In this document: one piece after another, positions 55,267 to 64,000 of the stretch
How the letters are laid out: every line of letters begins with the position of its first letter
How positions within the stretch are numbered: the first letter of the stretch is position 1
Assembly (NCBI RefSeq): GCF_003931565.1
Contig: NZ_RRYI01000001.1
Location: 620,001-684,000 of the forward strand
Direction: 5' to 3'
Source of the DNA: Caulobacter sp. 602-1
GTDB taxonomy: Bacteria > Pseudomonadota > Alphaproteobacteria > Caulobacterales > Caulobacteraceae
DNA: 64,000 nucleotides
Notes under the pieces: generated by a model
The model's database searches: none
Told to the model about the DNA's origin: nothing
Seen by the model: only the letters and a program-made list of their open reading frames with translations
Made by a program: the position numbers and the translations under genes

Positions 55267-56949
55267 GTGAGGCGTTTGTCCGTCGGGGTGCTGGTTGCGC
55301 TCCTGCTCGGGGCCGCGGCGAAGGCCGAGCCCATCCGCTACGCCCTGTCGCCGGTCGTCGAGAACGGCGCGCTGACGGCCCTGGCGGTCGATATCGACTT
55401 CAGGGGCGACGAGGACGGACTGACGGTCCTGAAGTTCATCGACAGCTTCCAGGGCGACACCCGGCCTGGCCGCTTCGCCGAAGGCCTGGAGATCACCGGC
55501 GCCAGGTCTGTCACGCCCAGGCCCGAGGGCGGGGCCGCGATCCGCGCGACGCCCGGCGCCGCGCTTCACGCCCGCTACCAGATCCGTTCGGGCTACGACA
55601 AGGCGCCGACCACTCAGGACGAGACCCAGACCAAGCCGATCATCCTGCCCGACTGGTTCTACACGGTCGGAGAATTGGTCTTCGCCTATCCCGAGGGGCG
55701 CTACGACACGCCGGCGACCTTCGTCTGGAACGACAAAGCGTCGGGCTTCCGTTTTGCTTCGGACCTCCAGCAGTTGGCGGCCCGCCATGGCGCGGTCGGC
55801 GACATGCTGGACAGCATCATGATCGGTTCGCCGCGGCTACGGATCACCGAGGGAACGGGTGCTGACGCCGGCCTGCGGTTCGCAGCGCTGGGAACTTTCG
55901 AGGACTATGACGATAAGGCGTTCTCCGCGATGGCCTTCCGGGTGATCCAGGCCGAGCGCGCGTTCTGGGCCGACGGGGCTACGCCATTCCTTGTCACGCT
56001 GGCGCCGCTGGAGATGCGGTTCATCGCCAGCTACAGCGGTACGGGACGCGGCGACGCGTTCGCCTTGTGGGTCGGGACCGACCTGCCGCTGGCGGACCTG
56101 CGCCGGCTGCTCGCCCACGAATATTTCCACACCTGGAACGCGGACCAACTAGGCCTGCAAAGCCGGCAGCGGCGCAGCGCTTGGCTCTCGGAAGGATTCA
56201 CCGACTTCTATGCGCGCCGCCTGCTGCTGCGCGCCGGGGTCTACAGCCTGGCCGACTACGCGCAGGCGTGGAACGAGGATCTGCTGGGCTATGGCGTCTC
56301 GCCATCGCGCAACGCCGACATTCAGGCCATGGCCAAAGACTATTGGCGGGATCGCGGTCTTGAAGAGATCGCCTACAAGCGTGGCGCGCTGAGCGCGGCG
56401 CTGTTCGACGCCGAGCTGCGCGAAGACGGCAAGAGCCTCGACGACGTGATGCGCGCGATGCGGCGGCTCCATCGCAGGGACTCCAAGACCCTGCTACGGA
56501 CCAATTTCGAGACCGCATTCATGGAGGTTTCGGGCCATTCGCCCCTGGCGGAGATCGATCGCTACCATACGCACGGCGGGACCCTGACCTTGCCGGCCAA
56601 CGCCTTCGCCTGCCTGACGGTCCGAACAGTGACGCAGCCCGTCTGGAACCTGGGCTTCGATCCTGAGGCCACGTCCAATGCGGGCGTCTTCACGGGCGTT
56701 GATCCGGCCGGCCCGGCCTACGCGGCCGGTCTGCGCGACGGCATGAAGAAGCTGAAGCGCGAGGGCGGAGCCCAGGATGACTCGAGCGTCGAGATCGCCT
56801 ATCGCGTCCGCGACGCTGCGGGCCGAGAGCAGGTGGTGCGCTACAAGCCCGAGGGCAAGACGATGGTCAGCTTTCAGCGCCTGTCGATTCCCGAGGGGGT
56901 GACGCCAGATCAGGAGAAGGCGTGCGTGAAGACTCTGAGCGGCCTCTAG
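55267..56949 (+). CDS. M61-family metallopeptidase with C-terminal PDZ-like domain
   Basis: 560 residues from GTG 55267, signal LSVGVLVALLLGAAAKAE. Zinc motif HEYFHTWN in RRLLAHEYFHTWNADQLGLQ, with the third ligand in WLSEGFTDFYARR. Residues about 455-545 (GVFTGVDPAGPAYAAGLRDG) form a PDZ-like repeat. M61 glycyl aminopeptidases remove N-terminal Gly/Ala in the periplasm. Stands alone between tipR and GH43. Confidence 0.9.
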   Translation: MRRLSVGVLVALLLGAAAKAEPIRYALSPVVENGALTALAVDIDFRGDEDGLTVLKFIDSFQGDTRPGRFAEGLEITGARSVTPRPEGGAAIRATPGAALHARYQIRSGYDKAPTTQDETQTKPIILPDWFYTVGELVFAYPEGRYDTPATFVWNDKASGFRFASDLQQLAARHGAVGDMLDSIMIGSPRLRITEGTGADAGLRFAALGTFEDYDDKAFSAMAFRVIQAERAFWADGATPFLVTLAPLEMRFIASYSGTGRGDAFALWVGTDLPLADLRRLLAHEYFHTWNADQLGLQSRQRRSAWLSEGFTDFYARRLLLRAGVYSLADYAQAWNEDLLGYGVSPSRNADIQAMAKDYWRDRGLEEIAYKRGALSAALFDAELREDGKSLDDVMRAMRRLHRRDSKTLLRTNFETAFMEVSGHSPLAEIDRYHTHGGTLTLPANAFACLTVRTVTQPVWNLGFDPEATSNAGVFTGVDPAGPAYAAGLRDGMKKLKREGGAQDDSSVEIAYRVRDAAGREQVVRYKPEGKTMVSFQRLSIPEGVTPDQEKACVKTLSGL

Positions 56950-56968
56950 GGCCGAGCGGGGCGGCGCG

Positions 56969-58594
56969 TCAGTCCAGCGCCTGGTACCGGAAGTTCCGGA
57001 ACCGCGCCGAGCCCTTGCCGGCCGCGTAGAGGCCCGGCTTCAGCATCAGGAACCCGCCGCGGACATTGTGGTGGTAGCCGCTGACCTCCATGCCCCGGTC
57101 GAACCGTTTCCAGGTCTTCCCACCGTCGCCACTGGTGTGGAAGCTGACGATGTGGCGGGTGTTGATCACCTTCATCAGCATCCGCGATCCATGCGGATTG
57201 GCGGGTCGTCCGCGCTCGATGCCGTACTGGTGGGTGACGAAGGTCTTCTCGTCGAAGCCCAGGCCGCAATAGAGCTGGCGGTCGTAGAACAGGATCAGGC
57301 CGGCGCGCGTCTCGGGATCGACTTCGATGTCGCAGGTGAATTCATAGGCCTGGTCGCCGTTGACGAAGATCAGCGGCGCGCCGCTGGACGGGGCCTCGCC
57401 GGCGCCCTTCAGGGTCATGACGCCATGGGCGCGACTGATGCGGCTCTGCTCGCCGGGCTTGGGATCGAAGAACGCCCACTGCACGCCGTACTTGTCGGCG
57501 GTGAAGTCGTCCGACAGCGCCTTGCCGTGCGGGCCGGGCTTGCCGCCTTTCGGCTTCTTGATGGGCTTCGACAGATCGCCGCCGCCGACCTCGAACCAGC
57601 CGTCGGCGGTCCAGGTCACGGGGGCCAGCAGGGTCTGACGGCCCAGGGTGTAATAGCCGTTCTCGTAGCCGTGATAGACGGTCCACCAGTCGCCGGGCGT
57701 CGGCCCCTCGACCAGGGTGGCGTGGCCGCGCGACCACCATTTCTCGCTGTTGTCGACGGTGCGGACGACCGGGTTGCGCGGATGGTCCTCCCACGGGCCG
57801 GCCAGCGACTTCGAGCGCGCGACGATGACCATGTGGCCGGTCGGCGGGCCGGCCGTGCCGCCCACGGCGGTGACCAGGTAGAAGTAGTCGCCGCGCTTCA
57901 TGACCTTGGGGCCTTCGGGCGAGAAGCCCTCCACGTCCCAGTCATCCGGATAGCGCCAGGGATTGTAGACGTGCTCGGGCTCGCCGACGGTGGACAGGCC
58001 GTCCGGCGCCAGCCTGATGCGGTCGCCGCCGGACAGGAACAGCCAGCGCTCGCCGTGCTCGTCGACGATGTGGCCGGGATCGATATAGCGCGGCAGTTTC
58101 AGGTCGACCGGCTCGGACCATGGGCCCTCGATCCGATCGGCCCAGATCACGTAGCTGGTGTTGTTGTTCGGCTGCTTGGCCGGCAGGTAGATGTAGTAGC
58201 GGCCCTTGTGCTTGCAGATCTCGGGCGCCCAGATCGAGCCGACATTGGTCTTCAGCGTGGTGACGACCGGCGTCCAGTTCACCAGGTCCCTGGAATGCCA
58301 GATCAGCAGACCCGGATAGGCGTCGAACGAGCTGTGGGTCATGTAGTAGTCGTCGCCGTCCTTCAGGATCGACGGGTCCGGGTGGTCGCCGGCGAGGATG
58401 GGGTTGAGGAACGCGCCGTCGCCCAGGTCGGCCTTGCGCTGGCCTTCGACGCCCCTGGCCCAGGTCGGGCCGGCCGCGCTCTTCGACGGCAAGAGGCCCA
58501 ACTGGCCGGCGGCTTCGCTGGTCGCCGGAAGGGCGGCGAGGCCGGCGCCGGTCAGCAGCGAGCCCAGCGCGCCGCGGCGGTTGATGTCGACCAT
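56969..58594 (-). CDS. Exported GH43 beta-xylosidase/arabinofuranosidase
   Basis: 541 residues with twin-Arg-like signal (NRRGALGSLLTGAGLAALPA). Five-blade propeller residues: Asp in GDHPDPSILKDG, Asp/Glu in SIWAPEICKHKG and Glu in FSPEGPKVMKRGD. C-terminal beta-sandwich (about 360-541) as in xylosidases. It releases xylose or arabinose from hemicellulose; the neighbouring transporter and xylose genes fit. Confidence 0.92.
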   Translation of the reverse strand: MVDINRRGALGSLLTGAGLAALPATSEAAGQLGLLPSKSAAGPTWARGVEGQRKADLGDGAFLNPILAGDHPDPSILKDGDDYYMTHSSFDAYPGLLIWHSRDLVNWTPVVTTLKTNVGSIWAPEICKHKGRYYIYLPAKQPNNNTSYVIWADRIEGPWSEPVDLKLPRYIDPGHIVDEHGERWLFLSGGDRIRLAPDGLSTVGEPEHVYNPWRYPDDWDVEGFSPEGPKVMKRGDYFYLVTAVGGTAGPPTGHMVIVARSKSLAGPWEDHPRNPVVRTVDNSEKWWSRGHATLVEGPTPGDWWTVYHGYENGYYTLGRQTLLAPVTWTADGWFEVGGGDLSKPIKKPKGGKPGPHGKALSDDFTADKYGVQWAFFDPKPGEQSRISRAHGVMTLKGAGEAPSSGAPLIFVNGDQAYEFTCDIEVDPETRAGLILFYDRQLYCGLGFDEKTFVTHQYGIERGRPANPHGSRMLMKVINTRHIVSFHTSGDGGKTWKRFDRGMEVSGYHHNVRGGFLMLKPGLYAAGKGSARFRNFRYQALD

Positions 58595-58673
58595 GTTCGT
58601 TCCTCCCGGAGCGGCGCTTCCATTGTCTCGAGGGCGCTCGTCGCCGTTACCCTAGCGGCCTGGGAAAGACGCT

Positions 58674-58687
58674 GTCCACCGGTGTCA
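58674..58687. promoter_or_regulatory. Degenerate ACCGGT operator upstream of GH43
   Basis: GTCCACCGGTGTCA: the right half (ACCGGTGTCA) matches the sites at 39296 and 60293, the left half does not. About 80 bases upstream of GH43. Confidence 0.4.
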
Positions 58688-58716
58688 TTTCTGTTCTCGC
58701 AGGGGGAGACGACAAA

Positions 58717-58748
58717 GAAAAAGCCCCGGAGGCGATCCTCCGGGGCTT
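58717..58748 (-). terminator. Terminator of sugar MFS gene
   Basis: Minus strand AAGCCCCGGAGG (58748-58737) pairs with CCTCCGGGGCTT (58732-58721), loop of four, then U run to 58718. Confidence 0.88.
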
Positions 58749-58773
58749 CGGTATCTTCAGGTGATGGCGGGGC

Positions 58774-60210
58774 TTAGCCCTGCATCGCCTCCAGCTCCTT
58801 GCCGCGCGTTTCGTCGATCAGCTTCTGGACCAGGAAGAACGAGACCACGGCGCAGACGGCATAGAAGCCGTAGGTCATGGGCAGGCTCGCCTTCTTCATG
58901 ATCGGGAAGCTGAACGAGATGGCGAAGTTGGCGATCCACTGGGCGAAGCCGCAGACGGCCAGGGCCGAGCCGCGCATCTGGTTGGGGAACATCTCGCCCA
59001 GCATCACCCACATGACCGGACCCCAGGAGAGGTTGAAGAAGATCACATAGAGGTTGGCGGCGACCAGGGCGATCGGGCCGACGCTGGCGTCCAGGTGCAG
59101 GGCGCCGTTGACCATGGTGGCGGTCGAGAAGCACCAGGTCATCACGCCCAGGGTCACGGCCATGCCGGCCGAGCCGATCAGCAGCAGCGGCTTGCGGCCG
59201 ATCTTGTCGATGACGGCGATGGCGGCCAGGCAGGCCAGGATCGACAGCGCGCCCGACAGGATGTTGATCTTCAGGCTGTCGTCCTCGGTGAAGCCCACCG
59301 ACTGCCACAGCACCGAGCCGTAGTAGAAGACGATGTTGATGCCCACGAGCTGCTGGAACACGGCCAGCACCAGGCCGGCCCACAGGATCGCGCGCAGCTT
59401 CCGGGTCTTGGGGTCCAGCAGGTCCGAGAACTTCGGCTGGTGATCGGCGGCCAGCGAGGCGCGGATCTCGGCGACCTTGGCCGCGCCCTGACCCGGGCCG
59501 AACAGGCGCGAGAGGATGGCTTCGGCCTGGGCGTCCTTGCCCTTGGCGACCAGGAAGCGCGGGCTTTCCGGAATCACCAGCAGGGCGAAGAAGAAGATGC
59601 CGGCCGGGATGACCTGCATCCAGAACATCCAGCGCCAGGCCGGCAGGCCCAGCCAGAACTCGGCGGTCGAGCTGCCGGCGGTGTGGGCCAGGGCGTAGTT
59701 GGCCAGGAAGGCGCCGGTCAGGCCGGTGATGATCATGATCTGCTGCACGGACGACAGGCGGCCGCGGATATTGGCCGGTGTGACTTCCGAGATGTAGACC
59801 GGGCACAGCACCGAGGCGGCGCCAACGCCCAGACCGCCGATCAGGCGGAAGATCACGAAGACCAGCGAGGTGTGGGCGCCGCCGGTGCCCAGGGCGCTGA
59901 CCACGAACAGCAGGGCCGAGATGATCATCACCGTGCGACGGCCCCACACGTCGGCCAGGCGGCCGGCGGCGAAGGCGCCAAAGGCGCAGCCGAGCAGGAT
60001 GGCGGCCACGTTGAGGCCCTCGCCGGCCTCGGTCAGGTTGAAGGCGGCCTTCAGGCCGGTCTGCGTGCCGTTGATGACGCCGCTGTCATAGCCGAACATG
60101 AAGCCGCCAATGGTGGCGACGGCGACGATCGCGGCGATGAAGGCCATGTTGACCTTCAGCCCATCGGCGCTCATGCCGGCGCTCGGACCGGCGTTGGATA
60201 CTGAAGCCAC
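58774..60210 (-). CDS. xylE: MFS sugar:H+ symporter, XylE-like
   Basis: 478 residues from GTG 60210 with GGGGAGGAA just upstream; open to 60234 but less likely. Twelve helices, sugar-porter signatures FGYDSGVINGTQ, GRLADVWGRRTVMII, RLIGGLGVGAASVLCPVYIS, PESPRFLVAKG and GPVMWVMLGEMFPNQMRG. Imports a pentose or hexose with protons. Near xylCD and GH43, so xylose is the likely substrate; an ACCGGT operator lies 83 bases upstream. Symbol by similarity of position. Confidence 0.88.
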   Translation of the reverse strand: MASVSNAGPSAGMSADGLKVNMAFIAAIVAVATIGGFMFGYDSGVINGTQTGLKAAFNLTEAGEGLNVAAILLGCAFGAFAAGRLADVWGRRTVMIISALLFVVSALGTGGAHTSLVFVIFRLIGGLGVGAASVLCPVYISEVTPANIRGRLSSVQQIMIITGLTGAFLANYALAHTAGSSTAEFWLGLPAWRWMFWMQVIPAGIFFFALLVIPESPRFLVAKGKDAQAEAILSRLFGPGQGAAKVAEIRASLAADHQPKFSDLLDPKTRKLRAILWAGLVLAVFQQLVGINIVFYYGSVLWQSVGFTEDDSLKINILSGALSILACLAAIAVIDKIGRKPLLLIGSAGMAVTLGVMTWCFSTATMVNGALHLDASVGPIALVAANLYVIFFNLSWGPVMWVMLGEMFPNQMRGSALAVCGFAQWIANFAISFSFPIMKKASLPMTYGFYAVCAVVSFFLVQKLIDETRGKELEAMQG

Positions 60211-60292
60211 AGGTTTCCTCCCCGTTGGGCCCACCGGCCCCGTTTGATGCCCTCGCGGTCCTTGTCAGACCTTTGGTTGCCGGCGACCTTAG

Positions 60293-60306
60293 TGTTACCG
60301 GTATCA
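60293..60306. promoter_or_regulatory. ACCGGT-type operator upstream of sugar MFS gene
   Basis: TGTTACCGGTATCA, palindromic but for one pair, matches TGWYACCGGTRWCA with the carboxylesterase site. It differs from the AGCGCT-core site known for C. crescentus XylR, so a different LacI-family protein is likely. Confidence 0.6.
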
Positions 60307-60354
60307 GCGCGCAAGCGGTGGTTCTGACGACCTCATGCTCGTGCGCGGGACTCA

Positions 60355-60388
60355 CCCCTGCGCCTCTTCGATAGCAGAGGCGCAGGGG
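60355..60388. terminator. Hairpin between GNAT and MFS genes
   Basis: CCCCTGCGCCTC (60355-60366) and GAGGCGCAGGGG (60377-60388), 12-bp perfect stem, ten-base loop. No U run on the minus strand. Probably ends the GNAT transcript. Confidence 0.55.
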
Positions 60389-60476
60389 TTTCCGCGACGT
60401 CCGTTTCGTAGGACGCGCGAGGGCGGACAAGGCGGAATGGAAATCTGGCGTCCGGCGGCAGGGCTGGACGGCGGCG

Positions 60477-61070
60477 CTACATGATCGTCCGCGGCGCGCG
60501 GAAAAGATGCGCCCTGCGATCCTCCGCCTGGCCGCCGGGCTCGGCGGGAGAGAGGCGCGGCCCGAGTTGTTCGATCTCAAGCCAGGTCCAGGGCCGGGCG
60601 CTCAGCCGCTTCTCGTAGCGCCAGATCTTCAGAGGGTACCAGCCGCCGGGAATCTCGGTCGGAATGGTCTCGGTCCGGGTCAGGACCCAGCCGGCCTTCT
60701 GGTAGAAGCGCGCGGCGCGGGTGTTGCCGATGGCGCAGGCCAGCCACGGCGTCTTGACCCCGGCCTCCAGCAGGCGGTCCTCGGCGTCGGCCATCAGCAA
60801 GGCGGCGATGCCGGCGCCGCGAGACTCTTCCTCGACATAGAGCTGGTTCAGCTCGTTCTCCTTGATCAGATGGAAGCCTAGCGGCGCGCCGACCGGCCCG
60901 ACAGCGCGGACGTGGGGCAGGGCCAAGGCCATCCGGACGATGAAGCTGTCCAATGTTCGTCGGTTTGCGAGGGCCTTGGGGACCAGCGGCAGATGGGCGT
61001 CCCGCCAGCCCTGCCACCACAAGCGGGCCAGGGGGCCGAGGTCCGGAGTCTGGGCGGCGCGAATGCTCAT
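60477..61070 (-). CDS. GNAT-family N-acetyltransferase
   Basis: 197 residues. Motif A EESRGAGIAALLMADAEDRL (acetyl-CoA loop) and motif B around AIGNTRAARFYQKAGWVLTR. Target unknown, likely a small molecule or protein amine. Start overlaps the upstream small membrane gene by four bases (ATGA). The last 25 residues are an Arg-rich extension. Confidence 0.86.
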   Translation of the reverse strand: MSIRAAQTPDLGPLARLWWQGWRDAHLPLVPKALANRRTLDSFIVRMALALPHVRAVGPVGAPLGFHLIKENELNQLYVEEESRGAGIAALLMADAEDRLLEAGVKTPWLACAIGNTRAARFYQKAGWVLTRTETIPTEIPGGWYPLKIWRYEKRLSARPWTWLEIEQLGPRLSPAEPGGQAEDRRAHLFRAPRTIM

Positions 61071-61285
61071 GACTTGTCCTCCTCGATTGGCGGCGAGGAC
61101 ACGGCGGGCCGATTTAGGGCGGCGCGCACGGTTTTGACCGTCAGGACAGTTAAGGCCGCGATGGCGGCGGGGATGAGAAACAGCAGCCAGACCAGCACCA
61201 CCAGGGCGAGCTGGAACGCACTCGTCACGACCACCAGGGTCGGCGATTCCTTGCGTTCATCCAGGGCTCGGCTCAACGATAACAT
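61067..61285 (-). CDS. Small membrane protein, 72 residues
   Basis: One or two helices (about residues 18-48, TLVVVTSAFQLALVVLVWLL then FLIPAAIAALTVL) with polar ends. No family recognised. It is coupled with the GNAT gene through a four-base overlap, so the two are one unit; the transcript probably begins near 61310 with CATAAT as -10. Confidence 0.68.
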   Translation of the reverse strand: MLSLSRALDERKESPTLVVVTSAFQLALVVLVWLLFLIPAAIAALTVLTVKTVRAALNRPAVSSPPIEEDKS

Positions 61286-61554
61286 GCTGTCCGCACTTGA
61301 AAATTATGCCCCCGGTAACGCGACCATAACCTCGTTTTGAGTTTCAACCTAGAAGAGAATTTTACAATTGACTGCAGATTTTTTAGGACTTTCTTAATCT
61401 CCATTTGGATGGTCAAGCAGGTTTACTTGGCTGCGAGTGCGTCGCGGTCGCTCACCAAAAGGGCGCTATTGCGCCTCGGCCCGCCGTGGCGCTGGCCTGA
61501 AGCCCCCCTTCGCGGCGAGGCGGGCGGCGGTCGTCCGCGGGCCGCGAGGACAAG
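61286..61554. other. Intergenic region between small membrane gene and xylD
   Basis: About 270 bases. The first third is AT-rich (GAATTTTACAATTG, TTTTTTAGGACTTTCTTAA), probably promoter DNA for the 61285 gene. The rest is GC-rich without a convincing frame or ribosome site. Confidence 0.5.
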
Positions 61555-61580
61555 AAAAAAGCCCCGGATCGCTCCGGGGC
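61555..61580 (-). terminator. Terminator of the xyl operon
   Basis: GCCCCGGA/TCCGGGGC (61561-61568 with 61573-61580), loop TCGC, and a six-base U run on the minus strand (61560-61555), 10 bases after xylD stop. Confidence 0.9.
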
Positions 61581-61589
61581 TTCTTGGTT

Positions 61590-64000
<2,411 letters not shown>

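Overview
The window is GC-rich chromosomal DNA from an alphaproteobacterium, very probably a Caulobacter close to C. crescentus/vibrioides. The main evidence is the end of the xylXABCD-type D-xylose operon (xylC, xylD) near a sugar transporter, tandem small flagellins with matched leaders, acrAB-nodT beside a TetR gene, putA divergent from an Lrp-type gene, and fixL beside cydDC/cydAB. There are no rRNA, tRNA, CRISPR, phage or insertion-sequence features. It is mostly core chromosome.

Layout. 1-8.0 kb: oxygen-sensing fixL, an unlisted 33-residue membrane peptide, cydDC and cydABX, with an FNR/FixK box between the divergent cyd operons. 8.1-12.5 kb: a cheW-like gene, a DUF3850 gene, and the rpmH-rnpA-yidC-engB cluster. 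12.6-17.5 kb: a possible ketone/ester catabolic module (flavin monooxygenase, HSL-type esterase, MDR oxidoreductase, TetR regulator) with two copies of a putative operator. 17.5-22 kb: a cysteine-rich secreted protein, a Tet-type MFS/TetR pair with tandem tetO-like operators, a sorbosone-dehydrogenase-like lipoprotein and a GDSL esterase. 22-31.5 kb: an RND pump with its adaptor, a thiolase, small hypothetical genes, a LuxR-type gene with a second gene nested in it, an aldo-keto reductase and a LysR gene. 31.6-34.8 kb: wrbA, a 38-residue basic peptide and two near-identical flagellins.

34.9-43.5 kb is a polysaccharide/ester-degrading block (GH3, carboxylesterase, S41 protease, GH5, alpha/beta hydrolase). 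It is followed by a toxin-antitoxin pair whose toxin frame lacks a normal start codon. 44.2-48.2 kb: putA and its Lrp-type regulator. 48.6-55.1 kb: nodT-acrB-acrA and a divergent TetR gene with a 24-bp palindromic operator. 55.3-64 kb: an M61 peptidase, GH43, an MFS sugar transporter, a GNAT gene, a small membrane protein, xylD and partial xylC.

The genes suggest a free-living oligotroph: microaerobic respiration (FixL, cytochrome bd), use of plant polysaccharides and xylose, motility, and efflux/detoxification. No wholly new multi-gene system is evident. The most interesting items are regulatory or small: unlisted small proteins, paired operators that imply regulons, flagellin leaders with twin hairpins, a nested gene, a remnant of a TetR-controlled gene, and a toxin with a lost or non-canonical start. 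All calls are from reading the sequence; no database search was run.
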